From assembly GCA_014529385.2 (NCBI GenBank), contig CM043958.1, forward strand, positions 119,731,518-119,795,517: 64,000 nucleotides of DNA. Reading direction: 5' to 3'. Position numbers and translations under genes: made by a program. The notes under the pieces were generated by a model. It did no database searches and had not been told where the DNA came from. It worked only from the letters and a program-made list of their open reading frames with translations. Source of the stretch: Adiantum capillus-veneris. Lineage: Eukaryota > Streptophyta > Polypodiopsida > Polypodiales > Pteridaceae. Positions 45,487-55,448 of the stretch are shown in pieces (position 1 is the stretch's first letter; every line of letters starts with the position of its first letter).

Positions 45487-48062
45487 ATGAGGAAGAGAAG
45501 AAGCTTATACCATCTACACATTGAGCTAAATGAAGAATATTGTCCAGTGCGCAAGAGAAACAAATGTGCAGAGGTGTCCTCGTCCATATTTGAAGCAATG
45601 CGGCAAGATCAAAAAAATCACATTGATCTCTGGACTGATGGAAGATTGTATCCAGTGGACCCAATGACAAAGAGCACTCCCCCATTCTCAAATTGTTCAT
45701 CTTTGATAAAATTTGTGGGTGATGGTCAAAGAGGGTTGTTGGGTTATACACAGAGTCTTGCGGCAGAGAGAGATATTCTTAAGTTAGAAGATCATTTGAC
45801 CAAACAAATGATAAATACTCTTAAACAACAACTTGAGGAATGTAAAGAGAGCAACGAAAAGCTACAAACTCAGCTCAAACAAGCTAGAAGCAAGAATACA
45901 ATGTTAGGAAACAGACAAAGAGAAAAGAAGTTAAAGAACATTGAAGCCTTGAGACGTGGTGGAGGAGGTTGCAGCAGGAGAATCAGAGCAGCAAGGTATT
46001 GTTATTTTATATGATTCTGCTTATGTTAGGTTGTTATGCTTATTTTATATGATTCTGCTTATGTTAGGTTGTTAATCTTTTTGTTAAGTTGTATTGTGAT
46101 TCTGCTCCACATTATTATGCTTATGTTATTGTTATTATGCTATTGTTATTTATTAAATGATTAATATTCAGTTAACTTTAATTTAGTTTGTTTATTTTGT
46201 TGGTGTCATTTGGACAATAATCAGTTAATTTTGTACCTTTTGATTTAGGACTTTGCTACAACCAAACTCTGCATCAAACATGGAAATGGCAGCTAAACAT
46301 TATTGTGATGTTTTACCTCTCAAGGTTGCCAAAAATATTTTCACAGAGAAGAAGTTTAAAAAGGCAAAGGAGCAGTGCATTGAGGGATTTTTGCAGAGCT
46401 CTTGCTTGGACAAGGAAGATGTGCAATATACTATGGATAAGGTAGGCATTAGCAGAGATGGTTATAGCAAGCTGTTCAGAAATATGAAGTCAAGGTTAAA
46501 GCAATGTAAGGTCAGGTCCTCTTTGCTTCCAAAGCCATCCATTGTGCAGCAGGCAAGGAAAAAGATCAATGAGAGGATAATGGAGATGTTGGGTGAGCCT
46601 CACCACATTCATGGTACCTATCATGGTAAAAAGAGGGATCTTCAATTTGACGAGTTCAATAATATTTTCCTTGACTTGAAGACACTTCAGAAGGAGATGA
46701 TCAGATTCTATGAGTTGGAGCATACAGAAGCAAATGGTGTTGTCAGTTTTGTGATAAAGCTTGATGAATGTGAGATTGTTAAGAACAAAAAAATTGAGAG
46801 GATTTCCATAACTTTAATGAACAGAGCATTGAAACCGAAGGATACCAAGTACTTCAGCGTGCAATCGGAGAAGAATGTCTGGTGGCTAGGTGCTTTTGAA
46901 GTAGAGAGTGAAGACTTTGATGTTCTGGATTGGGTTTTCCATCAAACAACAATACCCGAAGTCATTAATGCACAAGAATTAGGGGAAGAGCTTGAAGTTG
47001 AAGGGTTTGGAAGTTACAGGGTGGAATGGCACATGGGAGGAGACCTTAAAACCCTTAAATGTATGTACAATGTCTCCAAAGGAGCTATGGCAAAGAGCCC
47101 TTGTCTGTATTGTATGGCATCAGCAAAAGAATGTAATCCTGCAAATTGGAACAAAGCACCCAATAGGCATACTCAAGATTCAAACTTCAAAGCAGTTTTA
47201 AATATTCCACTTGCTAATGTCCACATATGCACTCTGCATGCTCTTTGCAGAATTGTGGAGAAAATTGTACATCTCTATGTGGGGTTTGCCTGGAAGTTAC
47301 AGCCAAAAGCAGCTAGAGATGCTGCAATCAAATGTATTGAAATGGTTTTATCAGAAATTGGCCTTCACAGTGGTAAGGTTAAGATTGAAACAGACCTGAA
47401 GAGGTCTTCAAATGGAAACAATGTGCCTAGAAAGGTATCTGTTGGTGGTGTGAAGGCCAGAGCTTTCCTAGGGTTTCATGGCAAACTAGGAAAGGTAAAT
47501 GCCAAGAAGGGTTCATCCAATGTGAAGTATAACCAGTGGAAAGCTCTCCACAATGCCATCAAAGATCATGGTCTTGAAGGTACATCAAGAAACAAAAAGG
47601 CAGAGGTATGGGAATCACTAGACAAAGTATTTTCCTACTGTGATAAGACATCCTGGGGAAAAAATGATATGCCAAATTTCAAGAAAGTGCTCAATAACTT
47701 CAGAAGTGCAATGAAAGATGCTTGGGATCAGGAATTCACACATTACATGGTAAGTTTTTTATTCCTTTTTAATATGTACATACTTTTAGTTTGGAAGCAT
47801 ATGATTAATCTCATACTTACTAATTATTGACACACTTTTACTTTGCCAGCATATAATTTACAATCACACTCCCTGGTTTGTAAAGAGATGGGGCTCCCTG
47901 TCCATATGGTCTACACAAGGCATGGAGAAATCCCATTATCAAGCAAGAACCAAGTTTTTCAAGCATACAAGACATGGAGGAGGTGCAGTAAAGGCAAACA
48001 TCTTGCTTGAGGTTTTCCAATGGTTCTTAGAAAAATATGGCATAGAACCAGATCAAAAATGA
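45487..48062 (+). CDS. DDE-type transposase, three exons (about 740 aa)
   Basis: Exons 45487-45995, 46249-47749 and 47850-48062, joined by GT-AG introns in phase. The N-terminus has a coiled coil (about residues 90-155: LAAERDILKLEDHLTKQMIN, LKQQLEECKESNEKLQTQ). The core has the pattern of a DDE transposase: FVIKLDECEI (D342), WHMGGDLKTLKCMYNV (D435), a CxxC in KSPCLYCMAS (455/458), then LNIPLANVHICTLHALCRIV (H500) and VEKI (E507). The last exon holds YNHTPWFVKRWGS, STQGMEKSHYQAR and FKHTRHGGG, a C-terminal signature I associate with a transposase family seen in cnidarians and other animals. A missing A at 48055-48059 appears to cut about 55 residues that are still open downstream to 48223. 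It should cut and paste the element in the nucleus. Confidence 0.75.
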
Positions 48063-48229
48063 CAAATAAAGCACTACTGAACTCAGATTTATCAAATGCC
48101 TTACACAGGAACAAGCAAAAAAGACAAAATTCATATAATAGTTCATCTGCAAATGAAAAATTCTTACAATGGCTAGCTACAAGAGAGAGACAAGGTAGAA
48201 AGTGGGCCAAAGTACAGGTATGAGCAAAG

Positions 48230-49723
48230 TCAGTCTTTTGATGAAGGTACATCAACTTCACCCCTAAACTTCAAAAACTTTTGCTTATTGTAGCCTATCA
48301 TTTGTCTCTTGAGGTCCCCAGAGTGGGCAAGCACATAGGATGCCATTGTTGCAAAATAACCAGCTCTAGAACATTTAAGGCCAGGGAAGAATCCAAAAAT
48401 TCTGATGGCTTCCTCCTTTTCCACCAATATTAACTTCTCTAACCCTGGAGGAAGCTGATATGAACCAACAACCTTTGTAAGTGCTTTAATTGCAAGCATT
48501 GGCAGCAATGGTTCTCTTGTAAACTTGTTATGGAATATAATGACAGTCTCTTTGTTGAGCTTCCCAATAAAGTGTCCCAAGCTCTGGTTCCTTCCTAAAT
48601 TTAAGGGTCTGGAACCCTTCCCCCTGCCAAGGAATTTGTCTGTGTCCAGTATTTCAATCTGCAAAAATATGTCTTGGTTAATTGTTCAGCACATTAATAA
48701 GACAGGGCAAAATGGTCATTAACATACCTTAGGAGACTCATCCTCCTCAAACAAGGTAGGTTCCCATATATCAATGGATCTAGTTGGCCTTACTTCATAA
48801 TCTCTGGTCTTTTCCTCTCCCATATGCTCTATTTTAAGCCTTTTCTGGATCTCATTGAACTCCTCTTCAGAAGGTACACCCTGTTGCTCATATCTCAGAA
48901 CAATGTCCTGCACATGCTTTCCAACACTTGAGCTGTCAATAAAATTTTCTGCCTCTGTGTCCAAGACTGCTAAGGGGCAAGGTGAGTAATCAATAAATCC
49001 TATGTCATTAGATCCCCACTCAGCCAAAACTGCCAAAGCATAATCTTCCCTTAGATCAAAAAGATGCTGAATGTCATTCAGCAAAACATATTCCTTTTTG
49101 TTAACTTTGTATGTGGGAAATGTTGCTGTGCAATGCAAAGGATCAACATCTTCATCCTCAATGTCAACATTCTCCACTTTAGTGATGTTTTCTGCTTTAA
49201 ATTTTGCAATGTCCAGCATCTCAGTGCTTTGTAGCTTCTCTTCCTCTTCATGGAACTTTATCTCTATCTCCTCTTTCTCCTGGTCCTCCTCAGCCTGGGA
49301 AATCTGCTTTGGAATCTCTTTGCCCTCTGGTGTTGGGAGTACACTGAAGAAAATGATAAGTCCAAGGTCATAATCTACCAACTGGCAATGCATATTACCA
49401 TGAAATTTGCAAGGCTTTATGATCTTTTGCCAGTCTGGATGAAGGCTTGACCACTTCTTTGCAATACCTGTCCTTGACAAGCTACCTGCTTTGCATATAT
49501 CAACAAAATGAACAAGATTGTCAAGCCTGTGATCTCTGATCAATTCTGTATATATCTCTTTCAAGTCACTAATTTGTGTAGAGAAGCCATCCACAAGTGC
49601 TTGAAGATCAAAGGCAGCATTAAAAATCTGTTTGACACTTTGAAATCTTGTAAGTTCATTAACTTTGTAAAGAAAAGACATCAGCCTATCATCAGCGGTC
49701 TCTTGTATATCCTCTGTATCCAT
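48230..49723 (-). CDS. Unknown transposon protein, two exons (474 aa)
   Basis: ATG at 49723 (MDTEDIQETADDRLMSFLYK). Exon 1 is 49723-48728, a 69-base GT-AG intron follows, and exon 2 is 48658-48230. Phase is kept (ESPK joined to IEILDTDKF). The protein has a helical N-terminal third, a Glu/Lys-rich middle (EEDQEKEEIEIKFHEEEEK) and a folded-looking C-terminus (GRNQSLGHFIGKLNKETVII, LIFHNKFTREPLLPMLAIKA-like region, KCSRAGYFATMASYVLA). I recognise no domain. It is convergent with the transposase (stops 167 bases apart) and divergent from the histone fusion. A pyrimidine-rich CAG at 49747 suggests an untranslated upstream exon. Confidence 0.65.
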
Positions 49724-49739
49724 TATGACAATCCACAAA

Positions 49740-51242
49740 TGCTCAGCTGAAAAAGAGAAAAGAGAAGTCTATCAAGACATTAACCACCCTTCTTTATATC
49801 AAGTCTACAAACAAATTAAAAGCATAAAATTGTCAAGCAAATTAGGCGCACAAATTAAGCGCAAGCAAAAAAGAATTACATAAAATTGTGACATGCTATG
49901 TTTGTCACTTGCTATGCGAACTTTGAGAAGTTAAGAGAAACTCGTCACTCACTAACAACGCGCACAGAGTGACACTTGGTACGCGATTTCCTATTGCTAG
50001 GAAGAGGTTGACGTCCACCAAAATCGCGCACGGGTGTCACGGTGTGTCGCTTGGAGGGTTGGAGGCTTAAATTCGAAGCCTTGTGAATGACAATAAGTGA
50101 ATCAACGGGTTGGGTAGGTTCCTTTTATGGGCAAAAACGCCGCCTCGGGAAGTGTGCAAATCCGTTGCCGCCTCGAAGTTTGGTCCAACGGCTAGTTTTT
50201 ATGCACCTAGGGACTTGCGCCATGCACCCTATATAAACATCCTCAGAGCCCAAACTAAGCGCATTTTGAAGGAGGTTTTGAAGGAGGTCCACAACCCAAA
50301 ACTTCAAGCGCTTTGAGCGTCACACCATGCGCGATATTCGTAAGTGAGAAGACTTTGCCTCCTTTGTCATTTTACGTACCGAGTTTCAAAGCAATGTGTT
50401 CCACTATGTCCACATATGTGATCATGTTTACGATGTGTACCGCAATGTGTGCCATTATTTTCACCATGCGTACAATATGTGTCTCAAGATGTTTAAGAGG
50501 TTTTCACCGCTTGGGATTCCCGTCACCCCGTGCGCGAATTTGGTAAGTGGGAGGACTGTGCTCCCTTCGAAATTTCGCGTACGAAGTGTCACCGTATCTG
50601 TGTAATGCTCCGTCACATCGTGCGCAATCACCGTTAGTGTTAGGACATTGGTCCCTTTGTGATTTCGCGTACGGGGTGTCATCGCAATGTGTTCCACTAT
50701 CTACGGAAATGTGTGCCATTTAATATACATTTTGAAGGAGGTTTTGAAAGAGGAAACTTCGAGCGCTTTGACCGTCACACCGTGCGCGATATTCATAAGT
50801 GAGAAGACTTTGCCTCCTTTGTCATTTCGCTTACCGAGTTTCAAAGCAATGTGTTCCACTATGTCCACATATGTGATCATGTTTACGATGTGTACCGCAT
50901 GTGTGCCATTATTTTCACCATGCGTACAATTTGTGTCTCAAGATGTTTAAGTGGTTATCACCGCTTGGGACTCCCGTCACCCCGTGCGCGAATTTGGTAA
51001 GTGGGAGGATTGTGCTCCCTTCGCAATTTCGCGTACGAAGTGTCACCGTATCTGTGTAATGCTCCATCACCCCGTGCGCGACCACCGTTAGTGTGAGGAC
51101 ATTGGTCCCTTTGTGATTTCGCCTACGGGGTGTCACCGCAATGTGTTCCACTATGTACGGAAATGTGTGCCACTAAATATACATCGTTTACTTTTTTTTA
51201 CTAATGTTTGTTGTGTAACAATCATTCCTATCCCTTTTGAAG
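49740..51242. promoter_or_regulatory. Divergent promoter region with CpG-rich tandem repeats
   Basis: This lies between the starts of the 474-aa gene (-) and the histone fusion (+). From about 49950 it is rich in CG and GTGCGCG words. Segments at about 50265-50700 and 50725-51172 are a ~450-bp tandem duplication. Each is itself built of ~105-bp units sharing CGTCAC-CCGTGCGCGA, GTAAGTG-GAGGAC and TTTCGCGTACG-GGTGTCACCG. The 105-bp units look like arrays of protein-binding sites. Confidence 0.6.
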
Positions 51243-53387
51243 ATGGCAAGGACCAAGAAGACTGCAAGGAAGGTTGATAAGCCTCTATCCGAAGATGAAG
51301 AAGAAGCTCAGCCTAGCAAAGCTTTAGCTGGTACTTCAAAACCAAAGGAGAGCACATCTCAGAGGAAGGACCCTAAACCAAGTACACCTGACCCTCAACC
51401 AAGCAAAAGAAAGACTACACATCAGAGGAAAGCTTTCAAGCCAGTGCAGCTTAAGCCTCTCCTTACAAAGAGAAAGTTCAAGCAGGGGGTCAAATGTCTA
51501 AGAGAGATAAGGAAGGCCATAAAGGCCATCAATCTTGCAATTCCCAAACTGCCCTTCCAAAGACTATGCAGACAAGTTGCAGAGGAGTACAAGATTGACA
51601 TGAGGTGGACTAGAACTACATTAGCATGTATCCAAGAGGCTTCTGAGGACTTTATGATTGAGCTTTTCCAAGATGCCTATATCTGTGCAGCTCATGCCCA
51701 TAGGGTTACTTTGATGGACAAAGACATGATCACCCTCAGGAGGCTGAGATACAGGTTTTCAAGAATGTTGGAGCCTGTCCCTATGCATGATATTAAGGCC
51801 TTTAATATTCTCAACATTCCTCCATGGAGGAAGCCCAAGGAGCCTGAAGTAGGAGTAGTTGATATTACTGAAGAAGAGGAAAAGGAAAGGAAAAAGAGAG
51901 CAAAGGAAGACAAGGAAATTGCAGAGAGAAAGGAGCTTGACCTGTTGGAACCTCAACTAGTGCCCCTCTTGAGGAGTGTCAATCCTACTGGTTTTGTTGT
52001 CGCTCTATTCAGTGAGGAGGATCCTAGGGAGGATTACAATTCACTTGACTTTGAGACCTTGGAAATTCTCAAGGACTGGACCAAGGAGATCAATTCTCCA
52101 CTCCTTACCACATGCCTCAGGTTGTTTTTGTTTTCCTATGTATTTTTGTTTATAGCAAGAACTCTTTATATAACAATATCTTGTACCAGGTTAATGATGC
52201 ATACATATGAGCCAGACCTTCAAAAAAAGGTGGAATTTTTAGACCCTTCTATCTCCCACTTTCTCAGGACAGAGACAAATATTAGAGAGCTCACAAAGTG
52301 GTTGATTCATGTGGACTTGGAAATCTGTGAAATTTTCTTGATTCCTTATCATGAGAGGTAAGTTTCCTACCTACACCTTGTGAAGAGAATTTACTAATTC
52401 ATGTTAGAAGGCTAACTGAGGCTTGTTTTTATAGCTCACATTGGAGTTTAATTGCAATTGATATTGTGAAAAGAAAATGCTACTTTGTCAATTCTCTTGC
52501 TGGAGTACATGGTCAAGCAAAATTGTAAGTATAGTAGCAGACACATTTTGTAAACCACAAGCAGAACCTCAAGCACATACTTTTAATAAAGAATTTTGGA
52601 TAGTGTTGCTACAAGATTTATAGAGACACTGGAGAATTGTCCACCCATGCCAATGATGCTGACTGAAATCCAATTTTCAGTTGTGAAGGTTGGAATTCTT
52701 TATGCTTTGTTCACTTCAATGGATTATCCTCAAATATTTTTTCCCATAAATACATGTAATGAGTTGCAGGTTCCAATCCAGCCTGAAAGCCATTCATGTG
52801 GATGGAGGGTAGTGACAAATGCCAAGCTCCTCTTGGACTTCATATACTGCAATGACAATCAGAATATAGAAGTATAGCATATTTCATATTTGCTAGCTGT
52901 ATTTTTTCTCATTTTATTGTTCCTAAAACTTGCTTTCTATTGCCTTGTATAGATCAACAGAGAGTGCTATAGTGAGAACCATGTATGGTTGACAAGATCA
53001 AAGATTATCAAGTATATGATTGAAGCAAATGGACGACTGCAAGAGGTATTTAAAGATGATGATGCTGAAGAGCTAGAAAAGGCAAAGGGGAAAGCAAAAC
53101 TAGAAAAGGCAAAGGGGAAAGCAAAACTAGAAGAGGCAAAGGGGAAAGCAAAGCTAGAAAAGGCAAAGGGGAAAGCAAAGCTAGAAAAGGCAAAGGGAAG
53201 TGAAGAGGAAGAAGAGAGTGGTGAGCAGGAAAAGGCAAGTGAAGAGATGGATGATAAGAGAAAGAGGAAGCAGCCCTCAAGCCCTCCTGCCAAAGAGCCC
53301 ACAAGAAAATCTCCCAGGACAAAAGAGCCCACTGCAAAAGCACCAACCCCTAGGGACAGGAAAACTCCTGGCAGAAAACTATTCTAG
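51243..53387 (+). CDS. Histone H3/CENH3-like fold fused to a Ulp1/SENP (C48) protease and H1-like tail, five exons (612 aa)
   Basis: Exons 51243-52120, 52190-52357, 52435-52524, 52604-52871 and 52953-53387 join in phase with GT-AG introns. Residues 1-10 (MARTKKTARK) copy the H3 tail. Residues 83-172 are an H3 histone fold (CLREIRKAIKAI, PKLPFQRLCRQVAEEYKIDM, ACIQEASEDFMIELFQDAY), with CENH3-like RWT (121-123) and HRVTLM (153-158). After an acidic/basic linker comes a Ulp1-type protease: H351 in SSHWSLIAID, N368 in YFVNS, Q438 in VPIQPES and C444 in HSCGW. H-to-N spacing is 17 and Q-to-C spacing is 6, as in yeast Ulp1. N replaces the usual D. Residues ~508-550 are four and a half copies of a 9-residue EKAKGKAKL repeat, then KRKRKQ and a Pro/Lys tail resembling histone H1. 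Likely nuclear. Confidence 0.85.
53073..53197 (+). repeat. 27-bp coding minisatellite in the histone fusion
   Basis: GAAAAGGCAAAGGGGAAAGC plus seven bases, repeated about four and a half times. Each unit encodes EKAKGKAKL, making a lysine-rich tail. Confidence 0.9.
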
Positions 53388-53395
53388 CTTTTTGT

Positions 53396-53650
53396 AGCCC
53401 ACTTGTATCAAGCTTCCCACTTGTATCCAATTTTCTATTCTATAGCCCTTTGTATCAAGCTTGTATCAAGCTTTTTGTATCAAGCTTGTATCAAGCTTTT
53501 TGCAGCCCACTTGTATCAAGCTTCCCACTTGTATCTAATTGTAGCCCACTTGTATCAAGCTTCCCACTTGTATCCAATTGTCTATTCTATAGCCCACTTG
53601 TATCCAATTGTCTATTCTATAGCCCACTTGTATCCAATTGTCTATGTAAT
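53396..53650 (+). repeat. Minisatellite after the histone fusion
   Basis: Irregular tandem copies of AGCCCACTTGTATCCAATTG and TTTGTATCAAGCTTGTATCA, starting 9 bases after the stop codon. It lies in the 3' UTR between two convergent genes. Confidence 0.85.
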
Positions 53651-53839
53651 TGCAAATATTTGAAATTGAATACATTTTGATCACCTTGTTTTAAGACTCT
53701 GTTACAAAATCAAATCATTGAAGTAAAATCATTGATGTTTGGAAAAGTTGCATTTCAATAACAAAATAAAGATCCTTTTAGATCTTTATTTCAATAAGAT
53801 CCTTGCAGGTCATGTGTTACAAAATTGCCTTAAAGGATG

Positions 53840-54468
53840 TTCAAGGCACCAAATGTACAATGCCATCCAAGATGTCCTTGCACTGTAGCCTCTTTTCATT
53901 CCTTTTTGATACCTACAAAAACAGCCCAAGTTAAATAAAGAACCAATAAGAGAACAAGAGACTTTTAGGGATAACAGTTACCTTTCCACCATTTATTTGA
54001 AAGCAGAATGTTGTGGGCAGTTCAATTTCATCATTTTGCAGGTCCAATCTCAATTGATGTAAGCTACACATGCCTCTTATCTTTACAATTGACAGATGCT
54101 CATTGTTTACCCATATCAATGTCTTCTATTGGGCTGTCAATGAAGTCCTCCATGTCTTGATCAAGTGGAGTTAGCTGACCACCAACATAGTGCCATCTTC
54201 TGTAATAAAATGACATAATGAAGTTTTGTGTCCCTATCATGTATTTGCAAGCAATTGAGCCAGCTTGCACATTACAAGTGATTCCATTCACTGTTTTGGT
54301 GTTCCAACCCTCATCCACAAATTCAAGTACATTTGCTGAGTCTAAACTCTTCACTGAAAACATTGTTCTAGATTTTCTGACTTCAGCATTAGAGAAGAAG
54401 TCTACAAAAACTGTAATGGGCATGAATATAGAAATTCTACTCTGTTTTCTTGCTATGTTTGCTTTCAA
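53840..54468 (-). pseudogene. Unknown transposon gene, probably broken
   Basis: Minus-strand segments with coding character: ISIFMPITVFVDFFSNAEVR through VLEFVDEGWNTKTVNGITCN and FIMSFYYRRWHYVGGQLTPL (54468-54105). A one-base shift near 54107 leads to VNNEHLSIVKIRGMCSLHQL and ELPTTFCFQINGGK, ending at a GT donor near 53980. A last exon (about 53912-53840) reads VSKRNEKRLQCKDILDGIVH and a TGA. The true start is unclear: only about 45 bases separate it from the BAH-like gene's stop, so both may once have been one gene. I recognise no family. Confidence 0.45.
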
Positions 54469-54523
54469 ACACTTTTGAATCTCTCAAAATAGTTTGCACC
54501 TGTAGCCCTCACTTGTATTTGAG

Positions 54524-55069
54524 CTAGGGAACAACATAATAATGGTCAAAGAAGAATATTCCATTCTCTGCCAATGAACCCTTAGTCCTTCCCTTGTATA
54601 TTTCTTCACCAATTGATCCATGACACACATCCAGAATATTTATAACACATTCTACTGGCTGCCATTCCATAATGTTTGAAGGATACAAATCTGTACAACA
54701 AATAACCTTATACAACATGCATTACAAATAAGAATTTAAGTTAAGAGACTTACAGTTTGGTCTATGTAATGGCAAAGAAGAACTCTCTGAGTTAATATGC
54801 AGATCTTTATGCATGTACACATGCTGCACCAGCACCTCTTTGATTGATTTTTTGTTGTCGCCAAAGCTGAAATCTTTAACAATGCCCTTCCATCCCGCCA
54901 AGAAAGAGTTTTTGGTGGAAGACTTTATTCTCTTGTTCTGTTGCATCAGTATCCACGTTCCTTTGTGTATAGTCATTGGAATCCATTCTCCATTTTGATC
55001 AGTCGTGTTGTAAGTGACAATGGCTTCAATGGAAGTTCTTGGTCGTTTTGATCGTGAGGAAGATTCCAT
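54524..55069 (-). CDS. BAH-like domain protein, two exons (160 aa)
   Basis: ATG at 55069 (MESSSRSKRPRTSIEAIVTY). Exon 1 is 55069-54754, a 63-base intron follows, and exon 2 is 54690-54524. The layout fits a bromo-adjacent homology domain: MTIHKGTWILMQQNKRIKSS, LAGWKGIVKDFSFGDNKKSI, then VLVQHVYMHKDLHI, ESSSLPLHRPN and, after the splice, IMEWQPVECVINILDV and GIFFFDHYYV. BAH domains read nucleosomes or histone marks. The basic N-terminus could be a nuclear signal. The TAG at 54524-54526 may be a real end or a nonsense change, given the coding-like sequence that follows. The start lies about 330 bases from the right inverted terminus. Confidence 0.55.
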
Positions 55070-55396
55070 GGTGAAAAAATAAATGAGCAGAGAAGTCTAG
55101 TCTGAGTTCAAGAGAAGAATAAGCAGAATGTGCAAAAAACGGTTCAAATCTGGAAAAGATCATGAGATAGAATCCAAACGTTGTTTTATGATGACGACGT
55201 GCAAAATGAAAATAATATAATATGAGAAGTACGTCTTTCTAAAAGCGACAGCTATTGAATGCCTTTGCACTTTTACTTGTTTACATTGCTATTTACCAAC
55301 TCAAAGTTGCGGTAAAGATAGAATATTTTCTTTTTTTGTGAGTTTTCAAAAATAGAGGTTCCGTAACGGAAGCTCTTCAACCATTGGTTGAGACCA
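55070..55396 (-). promoter_or_regulatory. Right subterminal region and probable promoter of the BAH-like gene
   Basis: Non-coding AT-rich stretch between the BAH-like ATG and the right inverted terminus. No clear TATA box was fixed. It contains the short palindrome-like GGTTCCGTAACGGAAGC near 55359. Confidence 0.4.
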
Positions 55397-55448
55397 CTCT
55401 CTCTCTACACGCTTAAAGGCACAAAAATGACCTCAAAATTCCCCTAAT
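55397..55448 (-). repeat. Right terminal inverted repeat of the DNA transposon
   Basis: Reverse complement of the left end: CTCTCTCTACACGC...GGCACAAAAATGACCTCAAAATTCCCCTAAT, read to 55448. It is followed by GGC. Confidence 0.88.

Larger units (their letters stand above)
45160..55448 (+). mobile_element. DNA transposon with inverted termini and chromatin-protein cargo, 10.3 kb
   Basis: Both ends carry the same inverted sequence starting ATTAGGGGAATTTTGAGG, and both are flanked by GGC (45157-45159 and 55449-55451), a 3-bp duplication. Inside are a spliced DDE-type transposase (+), an unknown gene (-), a histone H3-Ulp1 fusion (+), a BAH-like gene (-) and a broken gene (-). Gene pairs are convergent, divergent, convergent, with a repeat-rich 1.5-kb region between the divergent pair. 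A 3-bp duplication is compatible with EnSpm/CACTA, Academ, Harbinger or Zator, but the termini and transposase do not identify a superfamily for me. Most reading frames are intact, so it is younger than the nearby retroelements or only lightly decayed. Confidence 0.87.

Noticed and set aside
52121-52189. Reading these 69 bases as coding (23 hydrophobic residues)
   Set aside because: The stretch is open in frame only because its length is a multiple of three. It has GT and AG ends, T-rich content and the size of neighbouring introns, and it would interrupt the protease linker.
51237-53387. Histone fusion as an ordinary host histone H3 or CENH3 gene
   Set aside because: It lies between matched inverted termini with a target duplication, beside a transposase, and carries a protease domain not found in host histones.
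45160-55448. Assignment of the DNA transposon to CACTA/EnSpm
   Set aside because: The 3-bp duplication fits, but the termini do not start CACTA and the transposase lacks tnp2-type wording.
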